This document shows, piece after piece, positions 8,847 through 19,298 of a DNA stretch of 64,000 nucleotides; the first letter of the stretch is position 1, and every line of letters begins with the position of its first letter. The notes beneath the pieces are model-generated. The model did not search any database. It was not told where the DNA came from and was given only the letters and a program-made list of their open reading frames with translations. Location of the stretch: positions 248,001 to 312,000 of the forward strand of contig NZ_QOKW01000004.1 in the NCBI RefSeq assembly GCF_008365375.1, in the 5' to 3' direction. This stretch comes from Roseomonas genomospecies 6. GTDB lineage: Bacteria; Pseudomonadota; Alphaproteobacteria; Azospirillales; Azospirillaceae. Made by a program: the position numbers and the translations under genes.

Positions 8847-10919
8847 ATGAAGGCTGACGGCGCGGCTCGGACCATGAGCTTCGGATCACTCTACCGCCAT
8901 GGGATGGCTCGGGTTGCGGCCTGCACGACGCCTTGCACCCTCGCCGATCCCATGGCGAACGCCGCGGCGATCCTGGACAGCGTGAAGGACTGCCACGATC
9001 AGGCGGTCGCCATCGCGATCTTCCCCGAACTGGCCCTGTCCGGCTACGCCATCGACGACCTGTTCCTTCAGGACTGCCTGCTCGACGCGGTGGAGAGCGC
9101 CATCGCCCGGATCGTGGAGCGGTCGGGCGCGCTGATGCCGCTGATCCTCGTCGGGGCGCCGCTGCGGCACGCGGGGCGCGTCTACAACACGGCGGTCGCC
9201 GTGCATCGGGGCCGGCTGCTGGGGGTGGTGCCGAAGGTGCATCTTCCCAATTACCGGGAATTCTACGAGCGCCGCCACTTCGCCTCCGGCGCGGGGATGG
9301 AGGGCGGCACGATCCGCATCGGCGCACACGACGCCCCCTTCGGCCCCGACCTGCTGTTCGCGGCGGAGGATCTGGACGGGCTGGTGGTCCATGCCGAGGT
9401 CTGCGAAGATCTCTGGGTTCCCGCTCCGCCCAGTTCCGAAGCCGCGCTGGCGGGCGCCACGGTGCTGGCGAACCTGTCGGCCAGCAACATCACCATCGGC
9501 AAGGCGGAAACCCGCCGGCTGCTCTGCAAGTCGCAATCGGCGCGCTGCGCCGCGGCCTATCTGTATTCCTCCGCCGGAGCGGGGGAATCGACCACCGATC
9601 TGGCCTGGGACGGGCAGGCGTCGATCTTCGAGAACGGCGAGACGCTGGTCGAGACCGAGCGCTTCCCCAAGGGCGCCCAGATGGCCGTCGCCGACATCGA
9701 CCTCGACGTGCTGCGGCAGGAACGCCTGCGCATGGGCACCTTCGACGACAACCGCCGCCTGCACGATTCCGTCACCAGCCGTTTCCGCCGGGTCGCGTTC
9801 CGCGTCGATCCGCCCGGCGGGGACGTCGGGCTGCGCCGCAGCGTTCCCCGCTTCCCCTTCGTCCCCGCCGTGCGGGAGCGTCTGGAACTCGACTGCTACG
9901 AGGCCTACAACATCCAGGTCGCCGGGCTGGTCCAGCGCCTGCGGGCGACGGGCGTCCAGCGGCTGGTGATCGGCGTGTCGGGCGGGCTGGATTCCACACA
10001 CGCCCTGATCGTCGCCGCCCGCGCCATGGACCTGCTCGAGCGCCCGCGCACCGACATCCTCGCCTTCACGATGCCGGGCTTCGGCACCAGCGACAAGACC
10101 AAGGGCAACGCGCTGCGCCTGATGCGCACGCTGGGCGTGTCGCACCATGAACTCGACATCCGCCCCGCCGCCAACCAGATGCTCAAGGACCTGGACCACC
10201 CCTACGCCCGCGGCGAGGCCGTCTACGACATCACCTTCGAGAACGTCCAGGCCGGGCTGCGCACCGACTACCTGTTCCGCCTCGCCAACCAGCGGGGCGG
10301 GATCGTGCTGGGAACCGGCGACCTGTCCGAACTGGCGCTGGGCTGGTGCACCTATGGCGTCGGCGACCAGATGTCCCACTACAACGTCAACGCCGGCGTT
10401 CCGAAGTCGCTGATCCAGCATCTGATCCGCTGGGTCATCGGGTCCCGCCAGTTTCCGGACGAGGTTCTGGACACGCTGGGCGACATCCTGACGACCGAGA
10501 TTTCGCCCGAACTGGTCCCGGCGGACAGCGACCGCGCCCTGCAAAGCTCCGAAGCCGTTGTCGGCCCCTACGAGCTTCAGGATTTCCACCTCTTCTACAC
10601 GCTCCGCTACGGCCTGCGCCCGTCGAAGATCGCGTTCCTCGCCCTGCACGCCTGGTCGGATGCGGAGCGCGGCGAGTGGCCGGCGGGCTATCCGGTGGAG
10701 AAGCGCGGCGCCTACACGCTGGCGGAAATCCACTCCTGGCTGCGCGTCTTCATCCAGCGCTTCTTCGGCTTCAGCCAGTTCAAGCGCTCCGCCATGCCCA
10801 ACGGGCCGAAGGTGACGGCGGGCGGGTCCCTGTCGCCGCGCGGCGACTGGCGCGCCCCGTCCGACGGCAACGCCCGCATCTGGCTGGAGGAACTGGAACG
10901 CGAGGTGCCGAAGGAGTAA
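8847..10919 (+). CDS. nadE: Glutamine-dependent NAD+ synthetase
   Basis: A 690-residue two-domain enzyme that makes NAD from deamido-NAD with ammonia channelled from glutamine. The N-terminal glutaminase (nitrilase fold) shows the Glu-Lys-Cys triad at about E61 (FPELALSGY), K130 (VPKVHLPNY) and C186 (HAEVCEDLW). The C-terminal synthetase has the ATP-pyrophosphatase loop SGGLDST near residue 378 and [16 protein letters not shown] further on. Length matches the long actinobacterial/proteobacterial form (about 680). The start at 8847 has GGAGGGAG eight bases upstream. ATGs at 8823 and 8874 are less well placed. It is convergent, 7 bases apart, with the winged-helix/nitrilase-like pair. Confidence 0.95.
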   Translation: MKADGAARTMSFGSLYRHGMARVAACTTPCTLADPMANAAAILDSVKDCHDQAVAIAIFPELALSGYAIDDLFLQDCLLDAVESAIARIVERSGALMPLILVGAPLRHAGRVYNTAVAVHRGRLLGVVPKVHLPNYREFYERRHFASGAGMEGGTIRIGAHDAPFGPDLLFAAEDLDGLVVHAEVCEDLWVPAPPSSEAALAGATVLANLSASNITIGKAETRRLLCKSQSARCAAAYLYSSAGAGESTTDLAWDGQASIFENGETLVETERFPKGAQMAVADIDLDVLRQERLRMGTFDDNRRLHDSVTSRFRRVAFRVDPPGGDVGLRRSVPRFPFVPAVRERLELDCYEAYNIQVAGLVQRLRATGVQRLVIGVSGGLDSTHALIVAARAMDLLERPRTDILAFTMPGFGTSDKTKGNALRLMRTLGVSHHELDIRPAANQMLKDLDHPYARGEAVYDITFENVQAGLRTDYLFRLANQRGGIVLGTGDLSELALGWCTYGVGDQMSHYNVNAGVPKSLIQHLIRWVIGSRQFPDEVLDTLGDILTTEISPELVPADSDRALQSSEAVVGPYELQDFHLFYTLRYGLRPSKIAFLALHAWSDAERGEWPAGYPVEKRGAYTLAEIHSWLRVFIQRFFGFSQFKRSAMPNGPKVTAGGSLSPRGDWRAPSDGNARIWLEELEREVPKE

Positions 10920-10926
10920 CGGCGCC

Positions 10927-11445
10927 CTACCCTTCGGCGCCGGTCCGCTCGTTCATCACGATGCGCCCGGCGGGCCAGGAGCGGACCAGCCCGGCGGCGC
11001 GCAGTTCCGGCAGGGCGCGGGCCACCGCGTCCGGCGACAGACCCGTCGCCTCGACCAGCGCCGGCCCCGATTTCGGCCCGTCCTCCAGGGCGCGCAGAAC
11101 GGCGGCGGTCGGCGTTTCCGCGCGCGACAGCGCCTCGACCGGACGGGCGGGCCGCAAGGACCGCCCGGCGGCGATCGTCGCGGCGATGGCGCGGAGTTGC
11201 CCCAGCCGGTGCATCGCGTCGGGGTCCAGGTCCCCGCGCAGCGCCAGGGCCGTGTGGCAGCGGGCGACCTGCCGGGCCAGGGCGGCGAGGTCGGCGGGGC
11301 GCTCCTGAACGACGCACAGCACCGCTTCCTCCGCCAGGGCTTCGAGATCCGCGTCGGCGTCGGCCCAGCGGCCCGCACCGATGGCGTCCAGCGCATCGTC
11401 GGCCAGCGCCCGGAACGCTTCTTCGCTCCTGGGCTCATCGCTCAT
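10927..11445 (-). CDS. Predicted winged-helix DNA-binding protein
   Basis: A 172-residue protein. The first 110 residues are helical and acidic (DALDAIGAGRWADADADLEAL). The C-terminal 60 residues fit a winged helix: TAAVLRALEDGPKSGPALVE, then ATGLSPDAVARALPELRAAG, then LVRSWPAGRIVMNE, as in ArsR/IclR-like domains. It overlaps the nitrilase-like gene by 4 bases (ATGA), so the two are translated together and probably act together. No ligand-binding cysteines are visible. I do not recognise the full-length family. Confidence 0.6.
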   Translation of the reverse strand: MSDEPRSEEAFRALADDALDAIGAGRWADADADLEALAEEAVLCVVQERPADLAALARQVARCHTALALRGDLDPDAMHRLGQLRAIAATIAAGRSLRPARPVEALSRAETPTAAVLRALEDGPKSGPALVEATGLSPDAVARALPELRAAGLVRSWPAGRIVMNERTGAEG

Positions 11446-12947
11446 GGGCAACCTCCCGTCTTCAGTTCCGACCATCGGCGGGGCTCCCAGCGCGCCGCGA
11501 CCCAGCCGGGGTCCGGCGCGTCGATGGGAAGCGTCAACAAACGGATGCGCGAGACGTGCGCCGGGTCTGCGCGCGGCTGGAAGAACAGCGCGACCCCGCA
11601 GTCGGTGATGCGCTCGCCCTCCCGCCCATCGGCGACGCAGACGCGGTTGAACCGGTGCGAGAAGGACATGCTGTTCGCCACCACCACCCGGCAGGACCCG
11701 GCGCGGGAGGACTCGTCGCCGGCATGGGCCTGCCACCGCTCCTCTGTCAGACCGGCGTCCATCACGGGCGTGACGATCCAGTCCAGCAGCTTGGCCCGGC
11801 ACAGCCACGCCGCCGGCTGTTCGCGCCCCAGGTCCTCGCAGATCATCACGGCGAGGCGCCCCATGTTGGGAAGCTCGACGATGGTGATGCCGTCGCCCGG
11901 CTCGACGAACTCCTTCGCCTCGTCGAGCAGCCGCCCGTCCGGACCGCGCACGTCGTAGGAGCGGCATTGGCCGTCGTCCAAATCCCAGCAATGCAGCTTG
12001 GTCTGGCGAAGGACCTCGCTCCCCGTCCGGTCGAGCAGGACCGCCATGCTGCGGGGCTTGTGCCCCGCCCCGCCCTCCTGCCGGAAACCAACCAGAACGT
12101 AGCGGATCGGGCCATCCACCGCCTGACGCCGCACCGCCGCCTTGATGGCGTCGAGCGCCGCGGGATCGGCGGTCACCTCGGGGAACACGACGATGGTCGC
12201 GCCCTCGGCGGCCAAGGCGTCGATGGCCGCCGCCGCGCGGTCGCCGAGGCTGCGGGGGACGGCGGCGTACCAGTCCGCGCCGTCCTGCGGAAAGGTCCGC
12301 ACGGCGAGATCGTCCTCGGCCTGGGCGAGCGGGACGACGCCGACGACGGGCGCCCAATCGGGATCGCTCGGGCACTGGTCGGCGACCTCGGCGATCCGGT
12401 GGAAGGCCACCGAGACGGGCCGCTCGCCCTCCTGCCCGTGGGGGCACTCCGCCGGAAGGGTCGGCGGCAGGAGAAGCAGGTTGTGGAACAGGTCGGCCAC
12501 ATCGAAGGATTCGCGCAGCGGCGTCACCTCCCGGATGTTCACCGACCGGTCGAACAGGCCGGGCCGCAGGATGAGCTGGCCTTCGACGGCGTCGCTGTTG
12601 AAGCGCCCGTGCCGCTTGAACCGCTGCCGCGCCTGCGGATGCCCACGGGACGGTCCACCCCGTGCCGTGTAGCGCGAGGCCAGCGGGGCGTACCACCGGT
12701 CGATGGCTTGAGCCGCCAACACATGCCGTTCCAGCGGCGTCCGGTCGCCGGACCGGTCGATCCAGTCCCGAAGCGCCTCGGCGCCGTCATCGGACTCCAG
12801 AAGGACCGCCAGCCGGCGCAGCAGGCGGCCCGCCTCGTCCGGGGCGGATTCCAGGCGCTTCGCCGCGCGCTCGGTCTCCTTCGGGTCTCGGTCCAGGTGC
12901 TGGCGCAGAACGATGAACAGATCAGCCGGATGCATGCCTTCAACCAA
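11442..12947 (-). CDS. Nitrilase-superfamily (carbon-nitrogen hydrolase) domain protein
   Basis: A 501-residue protein. About 190 N-terminal residues are of unknown type. A nitrilase fold follows with all three catalytic positions: E257 (VVFPEVTAD), K317 (RQTKLHCWD) and C370 (VMICEDL). The N-terminal part has a conserved-looking LILRPGLFDRSVNIREVTPL segment and many charged residues. The substrate amide or nitrile is unknown. It heads a two-gene unit with the winged-helix gene and converges on nadE, whose own N-terminal domain is the same fold. A start at residue 5 (MHPADLF) is also possible. Confidence 0.72.
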   Translation of the reverse strand: MVEGMHPADLFIVLRQHLDRDPKETERAAKRLESAPDEAGRLLRRLAVLLESDDGAEALRDWIDRSGDRTPLERHVLAAQAIDRWYAPLASRYTARGGPSRGHPQARQRFKRHGRFNSDAVEGQLILRPGLFDRSVNIREVTPLRESFDVADLFHNLLLLPPTLPAECPHGQEGERPVSVAFHRIAEVADQCPSDPDWAPVVGVVPLAQAEDDLAVRTFPQDGADWYAAVPRSLGDRAAAAIDALAAEGATIVVFPEVTADPAALDAIKAAVRRQAVDGPIRYVLVGFRQEGGAGHKPRSMAVLLDRTGSEVLRQTKLHCWDLDDGQCRSYDVRGPDGRLLDEAKEFVEPGDGITIVELPNMGRLAVMICEDLGREQPAAWLCRAKLLDWIVTPVMDAGLTEERWQAHAGDESSRAGSCRVVVANSMSFSHRFNRVCVADGREGERITDCGVALFFQPRADPAHVSRIRLLTLPIDAPDPGWVAARWEPRRWSELKTGGCP

Positions 12948-13026
12948 GCGAAGCGACGGGAGGGGCGCGGACGCCCGCCCTGTTGAACAGCGCGGATACG
13001 GCTTGGTTTCCCGGCCCGGTCTCCGG

Positions 13027-14229
13027 TTACGGCCTTGCGGCCCTCGCCAGCATGGTTTCCTGGACGGCCATCACGCCCGTGCCGATCACCCCGGCATTCT
13101 CGATCTCCGGCACATACTGGATGTCGAGATGCCGGGTGGAGAGGGCCAGCGAGCGCTGATAGACGCTCTGCCGGATCGAGGCCAGGAACAGCGGGCCGAT
13201 CCGGGCGACGCCGCCGCCGATGAAGATGTGCGACGGGTTGAAGAAGTTGACCACCGCCGCCAGCATGCAGCCGATCTGCGCGCCGGCCTGCTGCACGATG
13301 GCGCTGGCCACGGTGTCGCCCGACCGGCTGGCGTTGCCGAGGTCGATGGGGGTCAGGACGCCCTGCCGGTCGAGGATTTCCTTCAGGCGCGGGCTCTCGC
13401 CGGACCGGGCGGCCTGTTCCGCCATACGGGCGATCGCCGGACCGGCGGCCATCGCTTCGACGCAGCCGGCGTTGCCGCAATGGCAGGGCGGGCCGTGGGG
13501 ATCGACGCAGATGTGGCCGACATCGCCCGCCGCCCCGTCCATCCCGCGGTAGATGGCGCCGTGGCAGATGATGCCGCAGCCGATGCCGGTGCCGATCTTG
13601 ATGACCAGGAAGTTCCGGAGCCGCCCCCGCAGGCGCCAATGCGTGCCCAGCGCCATGATGTTCACGTCGTTGTCGACGAAGACCGGGGCGGCATACTCCT
13701 CCCCCAGGCAATCGCGGATGGAGAAGCTCTCCCAGCCCGGCAGCAGCGGCGGGTTGACCAGCATGCCGCTGTCGAAGGCCACCGGCCCCGGCACGCCGAC
13801 CCCGATCCCCAGCACCTGCGCGGCCCCGACGCCGCAGCGTGCCCGCGCCTCGCGCAGCAGCGCCCGCACGCGGTGCAGCACCGCCGCCGGGCCGTCGCGG
13901 ACGTCCGCCGCCTCCGACCGGTGATCGAGCACCGTCATGTCCGGCGCCAGCAGGGCCACGTCGACGCTGGTGGCGCCGATGTCGATTCCCGCCAGCACCC
14001 CCATGCGATGGCTCAGCCGCAGCATTTCCGGTCGCCGCCCCCCGGTCGATGGCTGGGCGCCGCTCTCCTCGATCAGTTCGCGACCGATCAGCCCGGCGAT
14101 GGCGAGGTTCGCCTTGCTCTTCGAAAAATCGGTGGAGGCCGCCAGTTCGCCGCGCGACAGCCCGCCCGACCAGAACAGCCGCTCCAGCAGGGTGCGTTCC
14201 CCATCCGACAGACGCTGCCAATCCACCAT
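13027..14229 (-). CDS. ROK-family transcriptional repressor
   Basis: A 400-residue regulator. The N-terminal winged helix (about residues 10-70: GLSRGELAASTDFSKSKANL) precedes a ROK sugar-kinase-like domain. That domain has the phosphate loop GIDIGATSVDVA, VDNDVNIMALG, IGTGIGCGI and the zinc motif CHCGNAGCVE. The helix-turn-helix marks it as a NagC/XylR-type repressor rather than a kinase. The ATG at 14229 is chosen because upstream codons resemble non-coding DNA. It is divergent from the sugar ABC operon at 14490, so sugar-released repression of that operon is inferred. The upstream region 14230-14436 is the shared control region. Confidence 0.9.
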   Translation of the reverse strand: MVDWQRLSDGERTLLERLFWSGGLSRGELAASTDFSKSKANLAIAGLIGRELIEESGAQPSTGGRRPEMLRLSHRMGVLAGIDIGATSVDVALLAPDMTVLDHRSEAADVRDGPAAVLHRVRALLREARARCGVGAAQVLGIGVGVPGPVAFDSGMLVNPPLLPGWESFSIRDCLGEEYAAPVFVDNDVNIMALGTHWRLRGRLRNFLVIKIGTGIGCGIICHGAIYRGMDGAAGDVGHICVDPHGPPCHCGNAGCVEAMAAGPAIARMAEQAARSGESPRLKEILDRQGVLTPIDLGNASRSGDTVASAIVQQAGAQIGCMLAAVVNFFNPSHIFIGGGVARIGPLFLASIRQSVYQRSLALSTRHLDIQYVPEIENAGVIGTGVMAVQETMLARAARP

Positions 14230-14436
14230 CGCCGACCGGTCCCCTTGCGATCCCACCCGCAGCCTAGCACGCCCTCTCCTCTTTTGCCAAATTATGTTCG
14301 AAGTTGACCATTGTCTGTCCAAAGAAGAGTCCATAAGATCAGCACAACGAACAAGCGGCGCCGGAAACCTTCCGGGTCGGCTTTCGGGCTTGGGCCTGGA
14401 ACTCCGGACGACGCGCTCCAGGGTGGGAGAAACGTC

Positions 14437-14493
14437 ATGGACGGTGTCTTTTGTCCGGTGCGGCGGCGTCCGTCGCGGGGTGCGGCGCGATGA
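14437..14493 (+). CDS. Possible 18-residue leader peptide coupled to the sugar ABC ATPase gene
   Basis: An [21 protein letters not shown] with a strong GGGAGA site six bases upstream, better than that of the gene it precedes. Its TGA overlaps the ATG of the transporter ATPase (ATGA), so translation of the leader could deliver ribosomes to the main gene. It holds several arginine codons but no attenuator hairpin was found. It could instead be chance. Confidence 0.35.
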   Translation: MDGVFCPVRRRPSRGAAR

Positions 14494-15983
14494 GCCTGCA
14501 TGTCGCCTTCACCGGCATCACCAAGGAATTCGGGGCCGTGCGCGTGCTGCACGGCGTCAGCTTCGACCTGCATCCGGGGCGCGTCCACGGGCTGCTGGGG
14601 GAGAACGGCGCCGGCAAGTCCACGCTGATGAAGATCCTCGCCGGCTACCACGCCCCCACCGCCGGGACGCTGATGATCGACGGCGAGCCGACACGCTTTC
14701 CCGGTTCCCGCGCCGCCGAGAAACGCGGGATCGTCCTGATCCACCAGGAACTCAATCTCGCCGACGACCTGACGGTCACCCAGAACATGTTCCTGGGGCA
14801 CGAGCTGCGCCGGGGCTGGCTGCTGGACGAGCGCGCGATGCGCGAACAGGCCGTGCAGGCGCTGCGTCAGGTCGGATTCGACGGCGATCCCGACGGCAAG
14901 GTCCGCGACCTGATCGTCGCCGAGAAGCAGCTCGTGGAGATCGCCAAGGCGCAGTTGCGCAACGCCCGCCTGCTCATCATGGACGAGCCGACCGCCAGCC
15001 TGACGCCGTCCGAATGCGACCGGCTGTTCGGCCTGATCGACCGGCTGCGGCGGGACGGCGTCACCATCGTCTACATCTCCCACAAGCTGGACGAGGTGGA
15101 GCGGATCACCGACGAGGTGATCGTGATGCGCGACGGACGCTTCGTCGCCCGCGCCCCCACGGCGGACACGCCGCGCCAGCGCATGGCGACCCTGATGGTG
15201 GGCCGCGAGTTGACCGACATGTTTCCGGACAAGCAGCCGCCCCTTCCCACCGCCCGCCCGCTCCTGTCGGTGCGCGACGTCACGGTGCCCGGCTGGGCGG
15301 AGGGGGTGAGCTTCGACCTGCAACCCGGCGAGATCCTGGGCTTCGCCGGTCTGGTCGGCGCCGGGCGGACCGAGCTGTTCGAAGGCATCCTGGGCCTGCG
15401 CCCGCGCGGCGGCGGCACCATCGAGATCGACGGGAAGGCGGCACGGCTGCGCAGCCCGCGCGAGGCCATGCGCAACGGCCTGACCTATCTGAGCGAGGAC
15501 CGCAAGGGCAAGGGCCTGCATGTGGGCAAGCGGCTGCGCGACAACCTGACCCTGATGACCCTGCCCCGCCATGCCCGCCCGCTGCTGTCGTCCCGGTCGG
15601 AAACGGAGGCGCTGGACCGCGCCGTCGCCGATTTCGGCATCCGTGGCGACCCGGACGGGCTGGCCTCGTCGCTGTCCGGCGGCAACCAGCAGAAGCTGGC
15701 CATCGCCAAGTTTCTGCAACCCGACCCGCGCGTCTTCGTGCTGGACGAGCCGACGCGCGGCGTCGATGTCGGCGCCAAGCGGGACATCTACTTCCTGATC
15801 GCGCGGCTGGCCGCCGAGGGGCGCGGCGTGATCGTGATTTCGTCGGAGCTGATCGAGCTGATCGGGCTCTGCCACCGGGTGATCGTGATGCGCGGCCGCC
15901 GCGCGGTCGCGACCGTGCCCGCCGAACGGCTCAGCGAGGAGGAGTTGATTGCCCATGCCATCGGCACCCACACCCGCCACTGA
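14490..15983 (+). CDS. Sugar ABC transporter ATP-binding protein, RbsA/MglA type
   Basis: A 497-residue protein with two ABC domains in one chain, as in the CUT2 family. The first has an intact Walker [10 protein letters not shown] and Walker [12 protein letters not shown]. The second has the degenerate A loop GLVGAGRTE typical of RbsA, with the strong signature SGGNQQK and [14 protein letters not shown]. It drives import of a monosaccharide through the permease and binding protein that follow. The ATG at 14490 overlaps the stop of a possible leader ORF. The 3' end overlaps the permease start by 29 bases. The gene is divergent from the ROK repressor. Confidence 0.95.
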   Translation: MSLHVAFTGITKEFGAVRVLHGVSFDLHPGRVHGLLGENGAGKSTLMKILAGYHAPTAGTLMIDGEPTRFPGSRAAEKRGIVLIHQELNLADDLTVTQNMFLGHELRRGWLLDERAMREQAVQALRQVGFDGDPDGKVRDLIVAEKQLVEIAKAQLRNARLLIMDEPTASLTPSECDRLFGLIDRLRRDGVTIVYISHKLDEVERITDEVIVMRDGRFVARAPTADTPRQRMATLMVGRELTDMFPDKQPPLPTARPLLSVRDVTVPGWAEGVSFDLQPGEILGFAGLVGAGRTELFEGILGLRPRGGGTIEIDGKAARLRSPREAMRNGLTYLSEDRKGKGLHVGKRLRDNLTLMTLPRHARPLLSSRSETEALDRAVADFGIRGDPDGLASSLSGGNQQKLAIAKFLQPDPRVFVLDEPTRGVDVGAKRDIYFLIARLAAEGRGVIVISSELIELIGLCHRVIVMRGRRAVATVPAERLSEEELIAHAIGTHTRH

Positions 15984-17004
15984 AGGCACGGGCGCCACCG
16001 AAAGCACGACCGGAGTCTCCGCCAAGCCGGCGGCGCCGCGCCGCACGGCCCGGCGTTTCGACCCCCTCGCCTACGGGCCGCTGATCGGGCTGGTCCTGAT
16101 GCTCGTGATCGGCACGGCGCTGAATCCCGACTTCGCGACCTGGGACAACTGGATGAACGTGCTGACGCGCACGGCCTTCATCGGGATCATCGCCATCGGC
16201 ATGGGTTTCGTCATCATCTCCGGCGGCATCGACCTGTCGGTGGGGTCGATGGCGGCGCTGATCGCCGGGGCGATGATCCTGACGATGAACGCGCTGGCCG
16301 CGCAGATCGCCTCGCCCGTCGCGGTGGTGGCTCTGGGCATGCTGTTCGCGGTGGCGCTGGGCGGCGGGTTCGGGCTGGCGCACGGCTATCTCATCACGCG
16401 CGGGCGGATCGAGCCCTTCATCGTCACGCTGGGAACGCTCGGCATCTTCCGCGCGGTGCTGACCTGGCTGGCCGACGGCGGAGCGATCACGCTGGACATG
16501 TCGCTGTCCGACGCCTACGGCCCGGTCTATTACGGCAGCCTCCTGGGCATCCCGATTCCGGTCTGGGTCTTCGCGCTGGCGGCGGTGGCCGGCGCCGTGC
16601 TTCTGAACCGCACGCCCTTCGGGCGCTACGTCCAGGCCATCGGCTCCAACGAGCAGGTGGCACGCTTCGCCGCCGTGGACGTGGACCGGGTGAAGCTCCT
16701 GACCTACGGCCTGCTGGGAGTCTGCGTCGGCGTCGCCACGGTGCTCTACGTGCCCCGGCTCGGCTCCGCCTCCCCCACCACCGGCCTGCTGTGGGAGCTG
16801 GAGGCCATCGCCGCGGTGATCGTCGGCGGCACCTCCTTCAAGGGCGGCGAAGGGCGGGTCGCCGGCACCGTGGTCGGGGCCATCCTGCTTTCGGTCATCG
16901 CCAACATCCTGAACCTGACCAGCATCATCAGCGTCTACCTGAACGCGGCGGTGCAGGGCTGCGTCATCATCGCCGTCGCCTTCCTGCAGCGGCGGCGTCC
17001 CTGA
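15955..17004 (+). CDS. Sugar ABC transporter permease, RbsC-like
   Basis: A 349-residue inner-membrane permease of the CUT2 family with about ten hydrophobic segments. Its N-terminus is Thr/Pro/Ala-rich and cytoplasmic. Family motifs seen are [54 protein letters not shown] and [27 protein letters not shown] lies 11 bases before the ATG at 15955. It overlaps the ATPase gene and is followed 38 bases later by the binding protein. Confidence 0.95.
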   Translation: MPSAPTPATEGTGATESTTGVSAKPAAPRRTARRFDPLAYGPLIGLVLMLVIGTALNPDFATWDNWMNVLTRTAFIGIIAIGMGFVIISGGIDLSVGSMAALIAGAMILTMNALAAQIASPVAVVALGMLFAVALGGGFGLAHGYLITRGRIEPFIVTLGTLGIFRAVLTWLADGGAITLDMSLSDAYGPVYYGSLLGIPIPVWVFALAAVAGAVLLNRTPFGRYVQAIGSNEQVARFAAVDVDRVKLLTYGLLGVCVGVATVLYVPRLGSASPTTGLLWELEAIAAVIVGGTSFKGGEGRVAGTVVGAILLSVIANILNLTSIISVYLNAAVQGCVIIAVAFLQRRRP

Positions 17005-17042
17005 AGGCTTTCATCAACAAGAACATACGGAGGAGGAACGTC

Positions 17043-18041
17043 ATGTCGGCAATCGCGAAGGTCTCCCGGCGCGCCATGCTCGGCACCGGTCTGGCGGTGG
17101 TGACGGCCCTGAGCCTTGGCCTCGGCCTTGGATACGGCGGCACGGCCCTGGCGGCGGACCCGGTGAAGCTGGGCGTCAGCATCCCGGCGGCCACCCACGG
17201 CTTCACCGGCGGCATCGTCTGGTGGGCCAACGAGGCGAAGAAGGAGCTGGAGAAGGCCCATCCCAACCTCCAGATCACCGTCAAGACCGCCAGCGGCGCG
17301 CCGGAGCAGGCCAACCAGCTCCAGGACCTCGTGACCGTCACCAAGATCAACGCGCTGGTCATCTTCCCCTTCGAGTCCGCGGCCCTGACCCAGCCGGTGG
17401 CCCAGGTGAAGAAGCGGGGCGTGTACGTCACCGTCGTGGACCGCGGCCTGACCGACACCAGCGCGCAGGACGCCTACATCGCGGGCGACAACACCGCCTT
17501 CGGCCGCATCCCGGCGGAGTACATCGCCAAGAAGTACAACGGCAAGGCCAACATCGTGGCGCTGCGCGGCATCCCCACCACGCTGGACAACGAGCGCTGG
17601 GAGGCCTTCACCGGGGTGATGAAGCAGCATCCCGACATCAAGATCCTGGACGCCAAATACGCCAACTGGAACCGCGACGACGCCTTCAAGGTGACCCAGG
17701 ATTTCCTGACCCGCTTCAAGGAGATCGACGTGGTCTGGGCGGCGGACGACGACATGGCCTTCGGCGTTCTGCGCGCCATCGAGCAGGCCAAGCGCACCGA
17801 CATCAAGGAGGTGTTCGGCGGCGCCGGGTCCAAGACGATGGTGAAGACCATCCTCGACGGCTCCAACCCGCTGATCCGCGCCGACGTCTCCTACTCGCCG
17901 AAATTCATCTACGACGCGATCAAGATGACCGCCGAGGCCCGGCTGAAGGGCGAGGCGCTTCCCGCCACCCACATCATCCCCTCGGCCCTGATCACCCAGG
18001 AGAACGCCAAGGACTTCTACTTCCCCGATTCGCCGTACTGA
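17043..18041 (+). CDS. Periplasmic sugar-binding protein of the ABC importer
   Basis: A 332-residue type I periplasmic binding protein (RbsB-like). The N-terminus has a twin-arginine-like SRRAMLG followed by a long hydrophobic run and AxA-type cleavage near TALAADP. Mature-part motifs include FTGGIVWWANEAKKEL, IFPFESAALTQPV and WAADDDMAFGVLRA. GGAGGAGG precedes the ATG closely. It is the third gene of the sugar operon. The ligand is unknown, and the isomerase and dehydrogenase downstream suggest a sugar or polyol that is oxidised or epimerised after uptake. Confidence 0.93.
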   Translation: MSAIAKVSRRAMLGTGLAVVTALSLGLGLGYGGTALAADPVKLGVSIPAATHGFTGGIVWWANEAKKELEKAHPNLQITVKTASGAPEQANQLQDLVTVTKINALVIFPFESAALTQPVAQVKKRGVYVTVVDRGLTDTSAQDAYIAGDNTAFGRIPAEYIAKKYNGKANIVALRGIPTTLDNERWEAFTGVMKQHPDIKILDAKYANWNRDDAFKVTQDFLTRFKEIDVVWAADDDMAFGVLRAIEQAKRTDIKEVFGGAGSKTMVKTILDGSNPLIRADVSYSPKFIYDAIKMTAEARLKGEALPATHIIPSALITQENAKDFYFPDSPY

Positions 18042-18046
18042 CCAAA

Positions 18047-18169
18047 TCCCCTCTCCCCTCTGGGGAGAGGGTTAGGGTGAGGGGGTTGCGCCTTTGCCGG
18101 ACGCACTGCCACGCGCAACCCCCTCACCGGCCCTTCGGGCCACCCTCTCCCCAGAGGGGAGAGGGTTAG
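18047..18169. repeat. Long compound palindromic intergenic element
   Basis: The element has nested inverted repeats. An outer arm with CCCTCTCCCC and GGGGAGAGGG occurs at both ends. GGTGAGGGGGTTGCGC (18076-18091) pairs perfectly with 18113-18128, and a small GGCCC-TTC-GGGCC hairpin lies at 18129-18141. It lies just after the binding-protein gene, where stable 3' hairpins often raise the amount of upstream mRNA. It is a relative of the elements at 175-197 and 44436-44581. Confidence 0.8.
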
Positions 18170-18216
18170 AAAACGTTACCCTGCGGCCAACAAGCCCCAA
18201 TTCCGGAAGGGTCCCG

Positions 18217-19272
18217 ATGAAGACGATCAAGGGTCCGGCGATCTTCCTCGCCCAGTTCGCCGGAGACGCCGCGCCGTTCGACAGCCTGGAGGGCATCGCC
18301 CGCTGGGCCGCCGGGCTCGGCTTCAAGGGCGTGCAGATTCCCAGTTGGGACCGCCGCCTGTTCGATCTCGAAAAGGCCGCGAACAGCCGGACCTATTGCG
18401 ACGAGGTCAAAGGCGTGCTCGCCGGGGCCGGCGTCGAATTGACCGAACTGTCCACCCACCTGCAAGGGCAGCTCGTCGCCGTGCATCCGGCCTACGACGC
18501 GCTGTTCGACGGCTTCGCCCCGCCCGATCTGCACGGTAAGCCGGAGGCCCGCCAAGCCTGGGCGGTGGAGCAGTTGCGGCTGGCCGCCAAGGCGTCCGCC
18601 AATCTGGGCCTGACCGCGCACGCCACCTTCTCCGGCGCGCTGGCCTGGCCCTATCTCTACCCGTGGCCCCAGCGTCCGCCCGGCCTGATCGAGACCGCCT
18701 TCGACGAGCTGGCCCGGCGCTGGCGCCCGATCCTGGACGCCTTCGACGAGGCCGGCTGCGACCTCTGCTACGAGATCCATCCCGGCGAGGACCTGTTCGA
18801 CGGCACGACCTTTTCGATGTTCCTCGACCGGGTGGGCGGGCACCGGCGCTGCAACATCCTCTACGACCCCAGCCACCTCGTCCTTCAGCAGTTGGACCAT
18901 CTCGGCTTCCTCGACGCCTTCCACGACCGCATCCGCATGTTTCACGTCAAGGACGCGGAGTTCAACCCGACCGCCTTCCAAGGGGTCTATTCCGGCTACG
19001 CGCCATGGAAGGACCGGGCCGGGCGCTTCCGCTCGCTGGGCGACGGGCAGGTCGATTTCCGCGGCATCTTCTCCAAACTGACCCAACACGGCTTCGACGG
19101 CTGGGCGGTGCTGGAGTGGGAATGCTGCCTGAAGCATCCGGAGCAGGGGGCCGCCGAGGGCGCCCGCTTCATCCGCGATCACATCATCCGCGTCACCGAC
19201 CGCGCCTTCGACGACTTCGCCGAGGCGGGAACCGACGAGGCGGCGAACCGCCGCATCCTCGGGCTGTCGTAA
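18217..19272 (+). CDS. Sugar phosphate isomerase/epimerase (AP-endonuclease 2 family TIM barrel)
   Basis: A 351-residue TIM-barrel protein. Metal-site residues of the family appear in order: ELSTHLQGQ, LCYEIHPGEDLF, NILYDPSHL, RIRMFHVKDAE and AVLEWECCLKHPE. It most likely isomerises, epimerises or dehydrates the imported sugar or its oxidised product in the cytoplasm, as IolE/IolI-like proteins do. The sequence does not settle the reaction. GGAAGG lies seven bases before the ATG. It follows the transport genes after a palindromic element and precedes the Gfo/Idh gene by 26 bases. Confidence 0.88.
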   Translation: MKTIKGPAIFLAQFAGDAAPFDSLEGIARWAAGLGFKGVQIPSWDRRLFDLEKAANSRTYCDEVKGVLAGAGVELTELSTHLQGQLVAVHPAYDALFDGFAPPDLHGKPEARQAWAVEQLRLAAKASANLGLTAHATFSGALAWPYLYPWPQRPPGLIETAFDELARRWRPILDAFDEAGCDLCYEIHPGEDLFDGTTFSMFLDRVGGHRRCNILYDPSHLVLQQLDHLGFLDAFHDRIRMFHVKDAEFNPTAFQGVYSGYAPWKDRAGRFRSLGDGQVDFRGIFSKLTQHGFDGWAVLEWECCLKHPEQGAAEGARFIRDHIIRVTDRAFDDFAEAGTDEAANRRILGLS

Positions 19273-19298
19273 GGAAACCCAATGGGTACAGGGGCAAC

